A stretch of DNA of 14,437 nt, from the NCBI GenBank assembly GCA_018819165.1, contig JAHJQP010000205.1, forward strand, positions 1 through 14,437, read 5' to 3'. Below, one piece after another: positions 6,354-13,800 of the stretch. A model generated the notes under the pieces. The model was not told the DNA's origin. It ran no database searches and saw only the letters and a program-made list of their open reading frames with translations. A program made the position numbers and the translations under genes. Source of the stretch: Pseudomonadota bacterium (GTDB lineage Bacteria; Desulfobacterota; Syntrophia; Syntrophales; UBA5619). Within the stretch, counting starts at the first letter, position 1, and every line of letters begins with the position of its first letter.

Positions 6354-7661
6354 ATGTTTAAGATCGCCGTAGCCACCCTCGGCTGCAAGGTCAACCAGTG
6401 CGAATCGGCCGGGATCGCGGAAGCGCTCTCCGGCCGGGGTATAGCCTTCGTTCCGTTCGAGGAACAGGCGGACTGCTACATCATCAACACCTGCACGGTC
6501 ACCGGGAGGACGGACTGCCAGTCCCGCCAGCTCATCCGCCGGGCGATCCGGAGAAACCCGGCAGCGGCCGTCCTCGTGACCGGATGTTACGCCCAGAGAG
6601 CCCCGGAGGAGATCGCCCGGATCCCCGGTGTCCGGGTGGTAGCAGGAAACGGGGAGAAGGCGCGGATCCCCGAACTCATCGGGGAGATGGCGGCGGGAGA
6701 ACCGCGGGTTCTGGTCGGCGACATCCGGAAAGAATGCAGGATCTCCCTTCCGGGGGCAACTGTCTTTCCCGGGCACACCCGGGCCTTTCTGAAGATCCAG
6801 GACGGCTGCGACTCCTCCTGCAGCTATTGCATTGTCCCCCGGGCGAGGGGCGGAAGCCGGAGTCTTCCTCCGGAGGAGGTCATGGAGAGGATCTCCGCTC
6901 TCTCCCGGACCGGTTACCGGGAAGTGGTCCTCACTGGGATCCATCTCGGCGCCTACGGCCGCGACTTTGCCCCTCCTGAGAATCTGACGGCGGTCGTCCG
7001 GCGTATCGCAGATGAACGCCTGGTCGAGCGCCTCCGCCTCAGTTCGATCGAACCCCGCGAAGTGACCGACGGGCTCATCGCCCTCACGGGTTTGTCCGGC
7101 GTCGTCTGCCGTCACCTCCACATCCCGCTCCAGAGCGGAGACGACGGGATCCTGGCCGCAATGAGCCGGGATTACGACGCGATCTTTTTCCGCAGCCTCA
7201 TTGAAAGGATCCGCGACGCCGTCCCCGGCATCGCCGTCGGGATCGACGTGATGGCCGGATTCCCCGGGGAGACGGAGGCGGCCTTTTTTAACACCCTCCG
7301 GCTGGTGGAGGAGCTGCCCGTCGCCTATCTCCACATCTTCCCCTATTCACGGCGACCCGGCACGCCTGCGGCGGCTATGCCCGGCCAGGTTCCCGAGGGG
7401 GAGAAAAAGAGGCGGGCGGAACGCCTGCGAAAGGTCGGGGCGGAAAAGCGGCGCGTTTTCGCCGAGGGATTCATCGGAACGCCGATAGCGATCCTCGTTG
7501 AGGCGCGTAAGGATATATCAACCGGATTCCCCGTTGGATTCTCCGACAACTACATTCCTGTCGCCGTCCGTGGCGGCGGCGTCGACGCCAACCGGATCGT
7601 CCGCGTGCTGCCTGAATCTTTCCGGAACGGCCGGCTGATTGCAGAGGTGATTCATGAATGA
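6354..7661 (+). CDS. mtaB: tRNA (N6-threonylcarbamoyladenosine37-C2)-methylthiotransferase MtaB
   Basis: This 435-residue radical SAM methylthiotransferase converts t6A37 to ms2t6A37 in tRNAs reading ANN codons. It begins MFKIAVATLGCKVNQ as MtaB proteins do. The N-terminal domain has the three cysteines for the auxiliary 4Fe-4S cluster (C11, C47, C78), the radical SAM cluster motif CDSSCSYC (C152, C156, C159) follows, and the LHIPLQSGDD block and a C-terminal TRAM-like domain (about 375-435) complete the family layout. CKVNQ rather than the MiaB-type CQMN favours MtaB. ATG 6354 is chosen because the promoter places the transcript start at about 6328 and relatives start here; AAGGGGA lies just upstream. 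It overlaps rnc by 8 nt. Confidence 0.9.
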   Translation: MFKIAVATLGCKVNQCESAGIAEALSGRGIAFVPFEEQADCYIINTCTVTGRTDCQSRQLIRRAIRRNPAAAVLVTGCYAQRAPEEIARIPGVRVVAGNGEKARIPELIGEMAAGEPRVLVGDIRKECRISLPGATVFPGHTRAFLKIQDGCDSSCSYCIVPRARGGSRSLPPEEVMERISALSRTGYREVVLTGIHLGAYGRDFAPPENLTAVVRRIADERLVERLRLSSIEPREVTDGLIALTGLSGVVCRHLHIPLQSGDDGILAAMSRDYDAIFFRSLIERIRDAVPGIAVGIDVMAGFPGETEAAFFNTLRLVEELPVAYLHIFPYSRRPGTPAAAMPGQVPEGEKKRRAERLRKVGAEKRRVFAEGFIGTPIAILVEARKDISTGFPVGFSDNYIPVAVRGGGVDANRIVRVLPESFRNGRLIAEVIHE

Positions 7662-8403
7662 GGAAAGGTTGCAGACCCTCAGAGAGCTGGAGGCGTACCT
7701 CGGCTACCGCTTCGAGGACAGCGGTCTTCTGGACAACGCCCTCACCCACCGGTCATTCGTCAACGAGAACCCCGGCCTCTCCTGCAAAGACAACGAAAGA
7801 TTGGAATTCCTCGGCGACGCCGTCCTGGAGCTCACTGTCAGCGACATGCTGATGAAGGAATTCCCGGACTATACCGAGGGACAGCTCTCTAAACTCCGGG
7901 CGTCCTTTGTGAACGAGCAGCCCCTCGCGGAACTGGCCAGGCGCTTCCGGATCGGAGAGTTCCTTCTCCTCGGCCGGGGGGAGGAGGCCTCGGGCGGCCG
8001 GATGAAACCATCGCTTTTAGCCAATGCCTTCGAATCCGTCATTGCCGCGATATACCTGGATGGTGGTTTCTACCGGGCCTCCGCCCTCATCTCTCGGCTC
8101 TTCGCGCCGCTAATCGAAGAGGGGGCGATCGCCGCCGCCATCTACCGGGATTACAAGACTGCCGCCCAGGAGATCTGCCAAACCCGCTTTCGGGAGGTCC
8201 CCATCTACATCCTGATCTCCGAAACCGGCCCGGACCACGATAAGCGCTTCGAGACGGGCCTCGTCATCGGCGAGCGGGTCATCGCAACGGGAACGGGGAA
8301 GAACAAAAAAGAGGCGGAACAGCAGGCGGCAAAAATGGCCCTGGAAGATCTCCAGAGAAATGGCCCCTACTACGCAGGCGAAGCGGAAAAGATCGGCCCA
8401 TGA
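7654..8403 (+). CDS. rnc: Ribonuclease III
   Basis: This 249-residue protein cleaves double-stranded RNA, maturing rRNA precursors and some mRNAs. The N-terminal endonuclease domain has the signature NERLEFLGDAVL (47-58, with metal ligands E48, E51, D55) and the second acidic block ANAFESVIAAIYLDGG (E127). Asn124 replaces the Asp of the E. coli enzyme, a variant seen in many bacterial RNase III proteins. A double-stranded RNA-binding domain fills about 165-240, ending GKNKKEAEQQAAKMAL. The start overlaps the mtaB stop by 8 nt, with GAGGTGA just upstream, and the stop overlaps the next start as ATGA, so translation is probably coupled through the block. Confidence 0.94.
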   Translation: MNEERLQTLRELEAYLGYRFEDSGLLDNALTHRSFVNENPGLSCKDNERLEFLGDAVLELTVSDMLMKEFPDYTEGQLSKLRASFVNEQPLAELARRFRIGEFLLLGRGEEASGGRMKPSLLANAFESVIAAIYLDGGFYRASALISRLFAPLIEEGAIAAAIYRDYKTAAQEICQTRFREVPIYILISETGPDHDKRFETGLVIGERVIATGTGKNKKEAEQQAAKMALEDLQRNGPYYAGEAEKIGP

Positions 8404-9494
8404 TCATCCCAATCTTCATCATGAACCGGGGCTGCTCCCGCCGCTGTCTCTTCTGCAACGAAAGGATGACCGCGGGGGAGCGTCCACAGCAGATCACGGA
8501 AGCGGCATTCAGGGAAACCATTCGCGCCTGTCTCCGCAGCGCCGGTCGGAAGGACGGCCCTGTCCAGATCGCCTTCTACGGCGGAACATTCACCGGCATG
8601 GAGCAGGAGGAACAGCGGCGCCTCCTCGAACTGGCGTCGCCCTTTCTCCGGGAGGGGGCGGCCGACGGCATCCGCCTCTCGACCCGCCCCGATGAGATCG
8701 ACGCGGAGGGCCTCGATCTCCTCAAGGCCTTTGGCGTGACGACGGTCGAGGTGGGGGCGCAGTCGCTCGACGACGAAGTCCTGCTCCGTTCAGGGCGGGG
8801 ACACAAGGCGGCCGACGCCGTCCGGGCGGTGACCCTCCTCAGGGAGCGGGGCTTCGAGACAGGAATCCATCTGATGGCGGGTCTCCCGGGGGACAGCCCG
8901 GATTGTTTCGCACAAACCATCGAAAAGGTGATCGCCCTCCGGCCCGACACGGTCCGGATCCACCCCACGCTCGTCCTCAGGGACACCGCCCTCGCCGAGG
9001 CCTTTCGTGAGGGACGCTATACGCCGTTGACGCTTGCGGAAGCCGTGGATCTCTGTAAAAATGCACTTAAAAAACTGACCAATGCGGGGATTCCCGTCAT
9101 CCGCCTCGGCCTCCAGACCACCCGGGAGCTGGAGGAACCTGGCGCCGTCGTCGCGGGACCCTTCCACCCGGCCTTAAGGGCGCTCGTCGAATCCGCCATT
9201 TTTCTAGAGATGACCGCATCCCTCCTCACGGCCGCCGGCCCCGGAGAAAGGGCCATCACCTTTGCCCTTGCCCCCGCCGACGTCTCGAACTTCCGTGGGC
9301 AGCGTAGGGAAAACATCGCCGCCCTGAAGGAGCGTTTCAACCTCGCCGATATCCGCGTCACCGCCGATCCCGCCCTTCCTCGGCACACGCTGATCCTGAC
9401 AGCGGGAAGCAGGCAACTGAAGACGGACTGGTCCGACCGGATCACGGAGAGCCGCCGGGAAAATTTGCATGCAGATGGCGTACATGGTATTTAA
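8400..9494 (+). CDS. Elp3-like radical SAM protein
   Basis: This 364-residue radical SAM protein has the cluster motif CSRRCLFC (C12, C16, C19) almost at the N-terminus, then FYGGTFTG (59-66), the VEVGAQSLDDEVL block and HLMAGLPGD, all features of the Elp3/HemN-like subgroup. It is shorter than full Elp3 and has no C-terminal acetyltransferase domain. A similar short radical SAM gene follows rnc in many clostridia; its substrate is not established, and a tRNA-modification role is suggested only by neighbours mtaB and rnc. The ATG overlaps the rnc stop by 4 nt. The era gene follows after 37 nt. Confidence 0.82.
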   Translation: MIIPIFIMNRGCSRRCLFCNERMTAGERPQQITEAAFRETIRACLRSAGRKDGPVQIAFYGGTFTGMEQEEQRRLLELASPFLREGAADGIRLSTRPDEIDAEGLDLLKAFGVTTVEVGAQSLDDEVLLRSGRGHKAADAVRAVTLLRERGFETGIHLMAGLPGDSPDCFAQTIEKVIALRPDTVRIHPTLVLRDTALAEAFREGRYTPLTLAEAVDLCKNALKKLTNAGIPVIRLGLQTTRELEEPGAVVAGPFHPALRALVESAIFLEMTASLLTAAGPGERAITFALAPADVSNFRGQRRENIAALKERFNLADIRVTADPALPRHTLILTAGSRQLKTDWSDRITESRRENLHADGVHGI

Positions 9495-9531
9495 TTTCCG
9501 ATCAGTGAGTCAGAGAGGATAGGAGACGAAC

Positions 9532-10434
9532 ATGTTCAAATCCGGTTTCATCGGCATCATCGGCAGGCCCAACGTGGGGAAATCGACCCTCCTCAACAGG
9601 ATCGTCGGTGAGAGGATCGCCATCGCCACCCACAAACCCCAGACGACGCGGAACCGGATCATGGGGATCCGGAACCTCACGGAGGAGCAGGCAGGCCAGC
9701 TGATCTTCCTCGACACACCGGGCATCCACCGGGGGACCTCCCCCCTGAACCGGGCGATGGTCGACGTGGCGACGGGAACCTTCGGTAATGTCGATCTCCT
9801 TCTGCTGATCGCCGAGGCCGGACCCGCCCCCCATCCGGACGACTGCTTCATCATCGAGGCCCTCCGCAAGTCCCATCTCCCCGTTTTTCTGGTCATCAAT
9901 AAGATCGACCTCGTGGAAAAGCGGATTTTGCTGCCCCTCATCGACACGTTCCAAGGTCTGCACCCCTTCCGGGAGATCCTCCCTCTTTCCGCCCTGAAAG
10001 GCGATGGCGTGGATCACCTCATTACGGAGATCTGGAAGGCCCTCCCCGTGGGACCCCGTTACTTCCCCGAGGAGATGATGACGGACCGCTCCGAGCGGTT
10101 CATCGCCGCCGAGATCATCCGCGAGAAGATCACCCTCCGCACCCACCAGGAGATCCCCTACGCCACTGCCGTCGTCGTCGAAGCCTTCAAAGAGGATGAG
10201 ACGAAGAATATGATCCGGATTGCCGCGACCATCCACGTGGCCAAGGATTCGCAGAAAGGGATCATCATCGGCAGGAAGGGGGCGATGCTCAAAGAGATCG
10301 GGACCAAGGCGCGTCTGGAGATGGAAAAGTTCTTCGCCGCGAAGATTTTCCTGGAGCTCTTCGTCCGCGTCGCGAAGGACTGGACCAACGACCCCCGGAT
10401 GCTCCAGGAGTTCGGGTACAGGGACAAGGCCTGA
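9532..10434 (+). CDS. era: GTPase Era
   Basis: This 300-residue GTPase binds 16S rRNA near its 3' end and assists 30S subunit assembly. GTPase motifs are complete: G1 GRPNVGKS (11-18), the switch I segment HKPQTTRNRI, G3 DTPG (61-64), G4 NKID (123-126) and G5 SALKG (153-157). The C-terminal KH domain contains GIIIGRKGAMLKEIG. Length equals the usual family length. AGGAG at 9521-9525 lies 6 nt upstream of the ATG. Linkage to rnc is common in bacteria, reflecting joint roles in ribosome maturation, although here a radical SAM gene lies between them. The gene ends 153 nt before a cluster of insertion-like repeats. Confidence 0.95.
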   Translation: MFKSGFIGIIGRPNVGKSTLLNRIVGERIAIATHKPQTTRNRIMGIRNLTEEQAGQLIFLDTPGIHRGTSPLNRAMVDVATGTFGNVDLLLLIAEAGPAPHPDDCFIIEALRKSHLPVFLVINKIDLVEKRILLPLIDTFQGLHPFREILPLSALKGDGVDHLITEIWKALPVGPRYFPEEMMTDRSERFIAAEIIREKITLRTHQEIPYATAVVVEAFKEDETKNMIRIAATIHVAKDSQKGIIIGRKGAMLKEIGTKARLEMEKFFAAKIFLELFVRVAKDWTNDPRMLQEFGYRDKA

Positions 10435-10586
10435 GCAGAGGTCGGTCGTCAATAGTGGACACAAAATAGGGTTCATCCGGTTCTTGCGTACTTCCTCCAA
10501 ACACCTTGAAAACCTCAACCCTTTTCTGCTAAGGAAAACCGTGAATAAAAAACTGAAAAAAATCTTCTCCATAAACAACAAACCCG
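10435..10586. other. Gene-free gap after era with insertion-like sequence
   Basis: No gene is visible. It contains TAGTGGACACAAAATAGGG near 10454, a string resembling ends of several insertion-sequence groups, then AT-rich sequence leading into the repeats at 10587-10660. No hairpin terminator for era was found. Confidence 0.3.
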
Positions 10587-10657
10587 GGTAACATCTTTTA
10601 TGAGTCAACGTTACCTAAAAACTCTCCTCCTTCGGTAACATTTATTTATGAGGCAAC
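10587..10657 (+). repeat. Two tandem imperfect repeats, 47 bp apart
   Basis: GGTAACATCTTTTATGAG then TCAAC at 10587-10609 and GGTAACATTTATTTATGAG then GCAAC at 10634-10657 are imperfect direct copies. The first is closed by GTTACC (10610-10615), making a GGTAAC...GTTACC inverted pair. Arrays of short directly repeated units near the termini are characteristic of IS21-family elements; that family assignment is inference. Confidence 0.6.
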
Positions 10658-10660
10658 TGG
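10617..10660 (+). repeat. 44-bp inverted repeat, right copy
   Basis: This is the facing partner of 5039-5082, identical in 43 of 44 positions. It ends 4 bp before the MFS start codon, so it forms the 5' leader of that gene and could supply transcription or translation signals. A tiny frame inside it (ATG 10649, six codons) stops at a TGA overlapping the MFS ATG. Confidence 0.8.
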
Positions 10661-10664
10661 CTGG

Positions 10665-12137
10665 ATGAACAAGGCAAGTAGCGGCGAAAATGCCAAAGCC
10701 CTGCGATCGCAGTATTTCTGGCTTGTGCTCAGCGTCATGATCGCCGCGTTCATGTCCAAGCTGGACAGCTACATAGTCAACATCTCCCTCCCGACGATCG
10801 CCAAGTCGTTCGGCGTCACCACGGGCCAGATATCGCTCACCGTGATCGTGTACCTCCTCGTGAGCACGAGTCTGCTGCTGCTGTTCGGGAAGATGGGGGA
10901 CCGGATCGGCTTTAAAAAGGTGTTCATCGGCGGGTATGCGGTGTTCACGGTGGGGTCGCTCCTCTGCGGGCTCTCGTGGAACATCTACGCGCTGGTCGCG
11001 AGCAGGTTCATCCAGGGGGCGGGCGGGGCCATGCTGGTCTCGGCGGGCTACGCGATGATCCCCAAATTCCTGCCCAGGGAGATCGTCGGCTGGGGGTTCG
11101 GGCTCCTCGGGACGGCAGTGGGGTTCGGGATCGCGGTGGGGGCGCCGCTGGGCGGGCTGATCAGCCGGTACCTGTCGTGGCACTGGATCTTCCTGATCAA
11201 CATCCCCGTGGGGGTGGCCGCCATCGTCGTGGCGCGCAGGGTGATCCCCGACGAGGGGAAGATGGACTCCCGCGGCGAGTCGCTGGCCGAGTTCGACATC
11301 CCGGGGGCAGCGATCAGCTTCTTCGGGCTGTCGCTGCTGCTGCTGGCGCTGAACATGGGCGACGAGCTGGGCTGGGGCTCGACGTGGATCATCGGGGCGT
11401 TCATCTCGTCCGCGGTCCTGCTGGTCTCGTTCGTGGTCCGCGAGCGCAGGACCCCGACGCCGCTCCTGGACTTTAAAATCTTCAGGAACAGGCGGTTCGT
11501 GCTGTCGTCCGTGGCAGCGTTCACGGCGTTCCTGGTGCTCAGCGGCCACTCGTTTATGTTCCCGTTCTTCCTGCAGATCGAGAAGGGGTTCGCCTCCGAC
11601 AAGGCAGGCTTCCTCATCATGATCTCCTCAATCGTCATGATCCTCGTCGCCCCGCTCGCCGGACGGCTCTCGGACCGGTTGAACCCCGCCGTGATCTGCA
11701 CTGTCGCCATGATCTCCTCTGCGGCGTCCGCGCTGTTCTTCTCGCAGACGCTCTCGGGCGGGATGGTGGCGCTCGTGGCGTTCCTGTGCTGGTTCCCCGC
11801 CTCGGCGGGGATGTTCCAGCCGCCGAACAACAGCCAGGCGATGGAGGCGGCGCCGGCGGCCGACCGCGGCGCGGCGGCGGGGGTGTTCACCACCATCGGC
11901 TCGTTCGGACAGGTGCTCGGGGTGGCCGTGTTCGAGACGGTGTACTCCCACGATCTCTGCAGTTTGGCCGGGACCGGAACGGCCGACATGATGACGGCCC
12001 CCCATGCAGACCTGAACCATGCCTTCTCGACGATCTACGTCATGGCGTTCGTGCTGTGCATGATCGCCGCGGGCATCTCGGCGATGCTGATCGCGGGCGC
12101 CCGGCGCGAGGACGGCGAGGTGCTCCTCCTGGACTGA
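10665..12137 (+). CDS. MFS transporter, DHA2-type (EmrB/QacA-like) drug:H+ antiporter
   Basis: This 490-residue inner-membrane protein is hydrophobic throughout with 13-14 likely membrane helices. It carries LDSYIVNISLP (33-43, the DHA2 motif in helix 1), motif A GKMGDRIGFKK (75-85), and the antiporter motif C region GTAVGFGIAVGAPLGGLI followed by SWHWIFLINIPVG, a DHA2 hallmark. Family members export toxic organic compounds in exchange for protons; the substrate cannot be read from sequence. Its base use differs from the flanking operons (more GGG/GCG/TCG strings), and it begins right next to insertion-like repeats, suggesting acquisition, possibly from a methanogen-like donor (guess). No normal Shine-Dalgarno sequence precedes the ATG; start by reinitiation after the six-codon frame at 10649 is possible. 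Confidence 0.85.
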   Translation: MNKASSGENAKALRSQYFWLVLSVMIAAFMSKLDSYIVNISLPTIAKSFGVTTGQISLTVIVYLLVSTSLLLLFGKMGDRIGFKKVFIGGYAVFTVGSLLCGLSWNIYALVASRFIQGAGGAMLVSAGYAMIPKFLPREIVGWGFGLLGTAVGFGIAVGAPLGGLISRYLSWHWIFLINIPVGVAAIVVARRVIPDEGKMDSRGESLAEFDIPGAAISFFGLSLLLLALNMGDELGWGSTWIIGAFISSAVLLVSFVVRERRTPTPLLDFKIFRNRRFVLSSVAAFTAFLVLSGHSFMFPFFLQIEKGFASDKAGFLIMISSIVMILVAPLAGRLSDRLNPAVICTVAMISSAASALFFSQTLSGGMVALVAFLCWFPASAGMFQPPNNSQAMEAAPAADRGAAAGVFTTIGSFGQVLGVAVFETVYSHDLCSLAGTGTADMMTAPHADLNHAFSTIYVMAFVLCMIAAGISAMLIAGARREDGEVLLLD

Positions 12138-12528
12138 TCCCCGCGGCTCCTTGGGTCGCGCCCGGCGGAATGCCTACTTTCCCTTTACCTCGTTCGCGAA
12201 GTCCATGATGAACTTGTCCAGGATTTCACGGCTCACATGCTGCATCACGATCAGGTGGGCCAGATCTCCGAAGTCGGCGCTTTTCTCGACCTACTGAAAT
12301 ACATCCTGCTGCCGTTGGCATGGTCGTTTGCGCTACCATGATTGAAGGCGCGCTGAGGATGTCCCATGAGGTGACGCGAAGCAGTTCGAGGGCGAGGGGT
12401 TTAATGTCCGTTACCTTCGGACCTTTGAGGAGACTTGCTTCCCGCGAGCGGCGGACAGAACAGGGCAAAGTCCCTTTCCCGACACGGAAAAGACAGGCAA
12501 ACATCAGGAAAGGATGAAGGAATAAACC
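12138..12528. other. Gap between the MFS gene and the inhibitor-fusion gene
   Basis: 391 bp without an intact gene. The left part holds a coding-like minus-strand fragment (12174-12290). The rest (12300-12515) has short open frames on both strands that I could not link to a family, and a small GTCCG/CGGAC hairpin near 12405. The ribosome binding site AAGGA at 12517-12521 belongs to the next gene. Confidence 0.4.
12174..12290 (-). pseudogene. Relict C-terminal fragment of an unidentified protein
   Basis: On the minus strand the last 38 codons before a TAG read smoothly as coding sequence, including SADFGDLAHLIVMQH and EILDKFIMDFANEVKGK. An in-frame stop lies immediately upstream (12291-12293) and no neighbouring frame continues the sequence. 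The composition is protein-like, but I cannot identify the parent family. It could be the stump left when the MFS region or the following segment was inserted. Confidence 0.35.
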
Positions 12529-13185
12529 ATGCTAATGCGATCACTCTGCATAAGCGTAATGCTGGCACTGCTCCCTGCAGTTGTACAGGCCCTTGAACTG
12601 ACGGAGCGGGACAGTGGTAGAAGCGTCTCTGTTCCCTTGGCTGAAACCGTTACGGTTACACTGGCCGGCAACCCTACCACCGGCTATATCTGGGAACCTG
12701 CTGCAATGGAACGGGAGATTCTGGTAATGGACCCCGAGCCGTCATTTGCGCCGGATTCGTTTTTGACCGGCGCGGGCGGGAAATTCACTTTTCGTTTCAC
12801 TCCGCGAAAGCCTGGGAAAACGTCCGTGAAGCTGATCTATCACCGACCATGGGAAAAGGACGCCCCTCCGCTGCAAACCTTCACCCTGACCGTATCGGTT
12901 CCCACTGCAAAACCAGGCATGACTAGCGCACGCTATCGCTCTGCAAGCGGAGAAGTCTTGACCGCCTCCTTTGACCTGAATGCGCAGCGGGTGACGGTTA
13001 CATTCCCCGATGGCCGTAAGGTGACGTTGCCGCTCGCTGTGTCCGCATCGGGAGCGCGCTTCTGCGACGGAACGGAGACTTTCTGGGAGCATCAAGGAAC
13101 CGGCAGATTCTTCAAAGGAGAAACGCTGCTGTTTCAAGGAACGCTTGTGACGTCCGACGAGGTCAGCCCGCAACCCAGATTATAG
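12529..13185 (+). CDS. Secreted chagasin-like (I42) protease inhibitor fused to an MliC-like lysozyme-inhibitor domain
   Basis: This 218-residue protein starts with a signal peptide (about 1-21, cleavage after VVQA), so it acts in the periplasm or outside. Residues 22-125 form a chagasin/I42 domain with all three inhibitory loops: NPTTGYIW (48-55), GAGG (81-84) and RPWE (106-109). These loops block papain-like cysteine proteases. Residues 135-205 match the MliC fold that inhibits C-type lysozymes: VTVTFPDGRKVTLPLAVSAS then GARFCDGTETFWE. The first Cys usual in MliC is Ser here, leaving one Cys (C179), so the normal disulfide is absent. AAGGA lies 7 nt before ATG 12529; ATG 12535 is an alternative. 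It stands alone. A role in defence against host or predator hydrolases is inferred from the two domains. Confidence 0.8.
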   Translation: MLMRSLCISVMLALLPAVVQALELTERDSGRSVSVPLAETVTVTLAGNPTTGYIWEPAAMEREILVMDPEPSFAPDSFLTGAGGKFTFRFTPRKPGKTSVKLIYHRPWEKDAPPLQTFTLTVSVPTAKPGMTSARYRSASGEVLTASFDLNAQRVTVTFPDGRKVTLPLAVSASGARFCDGTETFWEHQGTGRFFKGETLLFQGTLVTSDEVSPQPRL

Positions 13186-13800
13186 CGATTCCTTTTGCCG
13201 GATATGCTTAAGATGACGCGGTTTTAAAAAGAAAAATCAAGTCGGAGAGGAAGTCCGGGTGCCACTGGGAGAATGTTTCAAGGCGGCGTTTTCGGAAGCA
13301 CAGGCATATCTTCAGAAGCCTGTACGTTTCAGCTGTTCAGATAGAAAACCCTGTTGAATTGCATATTCTTGAATCTTTTGCAGCGATGGCGCTTGGGACT
13401 TCCGAATGGAATATTTTTCGGACACATTGATGTTGTTGACAAATCAGGTAGCCGGTTTTTCACCGCCAGCCCCACACCACCCGGCATACGGGTCCGAACG
13501 GGTAGGCGTTTCCGTTGCAGACAACTTCCTCCTGAAAGCAACAAAATGTCAACCTCGTTAAATATGCTGTATTTCAACCCGTTATCAATGATGTTATTTT
13601 CTCGGCGATTGTGATATGGATGGCGAAAATCTGGTATCTGGTGCGGAGACCACCGTCATCGAGGTCTCTGAGTGACCCTGATAAACTGAGCCAAAGTAGC
13701 GGAGAGAAGGCCGTCGGGGCTTGGGATTGGGTATGGGACACCGGGGGTTCGTGGAGGTGAGTGATGCATACCGAGAAGAGAAGAACCGTGAACAGGGGGG
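13186..13800. other. 615-bp gap with coding relics and a probable group II intron scar
   Basis: No intact gene was found. The minus strand has coding-like fragments at 13312-13443 (43 codons ending KRTGF and a stop) and at about 13520-13680, separated by the intron-like segment 13443-13507. The right part (13640-13800) contains a GAGACC/GGTCTC hairpin (13645-13668) and purine-rich sequence but nothing I can name. Confidence 0.4.
13443..13507 (-). mobile_element. Probable 3'-end relic of a bacterial group II intron
   Basis: Read on the minus strand, the segment has CTACCCG pairing with CGGGTGG around a CGGACCCG centre, then GGTGTGGGG, a hairpin with CGGT/ACCG arms around GAAAA, and ends CTACCTGAT. 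This order resembles the last structured domains and the terminal CTACCCGAT-like end of bacterial group II introns. The rest of the intron and its reverse transcriptase are absent. Recognition is from memory of the terminal sequence, so moderate confidence only. Confidence 0.42.

Noticed and set aside
5964..7334. Long minus-strand open frame (456 codons)
   Set aside because: It is antisense to mtaB and the membrane-protein gene, with low-complexity Asp/Arg/Pro-rich translation and no motifs.
9502..10608. Long minus-strand open frame (368 codons)
   Set aside because: It lies opposite era, whose motifs are complete. The frame is a GC-codon shadow rich in Asp/Gly with no family motifs.
10611..11549. 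Minus-strand open frame opposite the MFS gene
   Set aside because: The translation is almost entirely His/Arg/Glu/Pro/Gln-rich and is the complement of membrane-helix codons, a classic shadow.
13641..13668. GTGCG string as a group II intron 5' end on the plus strand
   Set aside because: The 3'-end relic is on the opposite strand and no domain I structure could be followed, so the match is too short to support.
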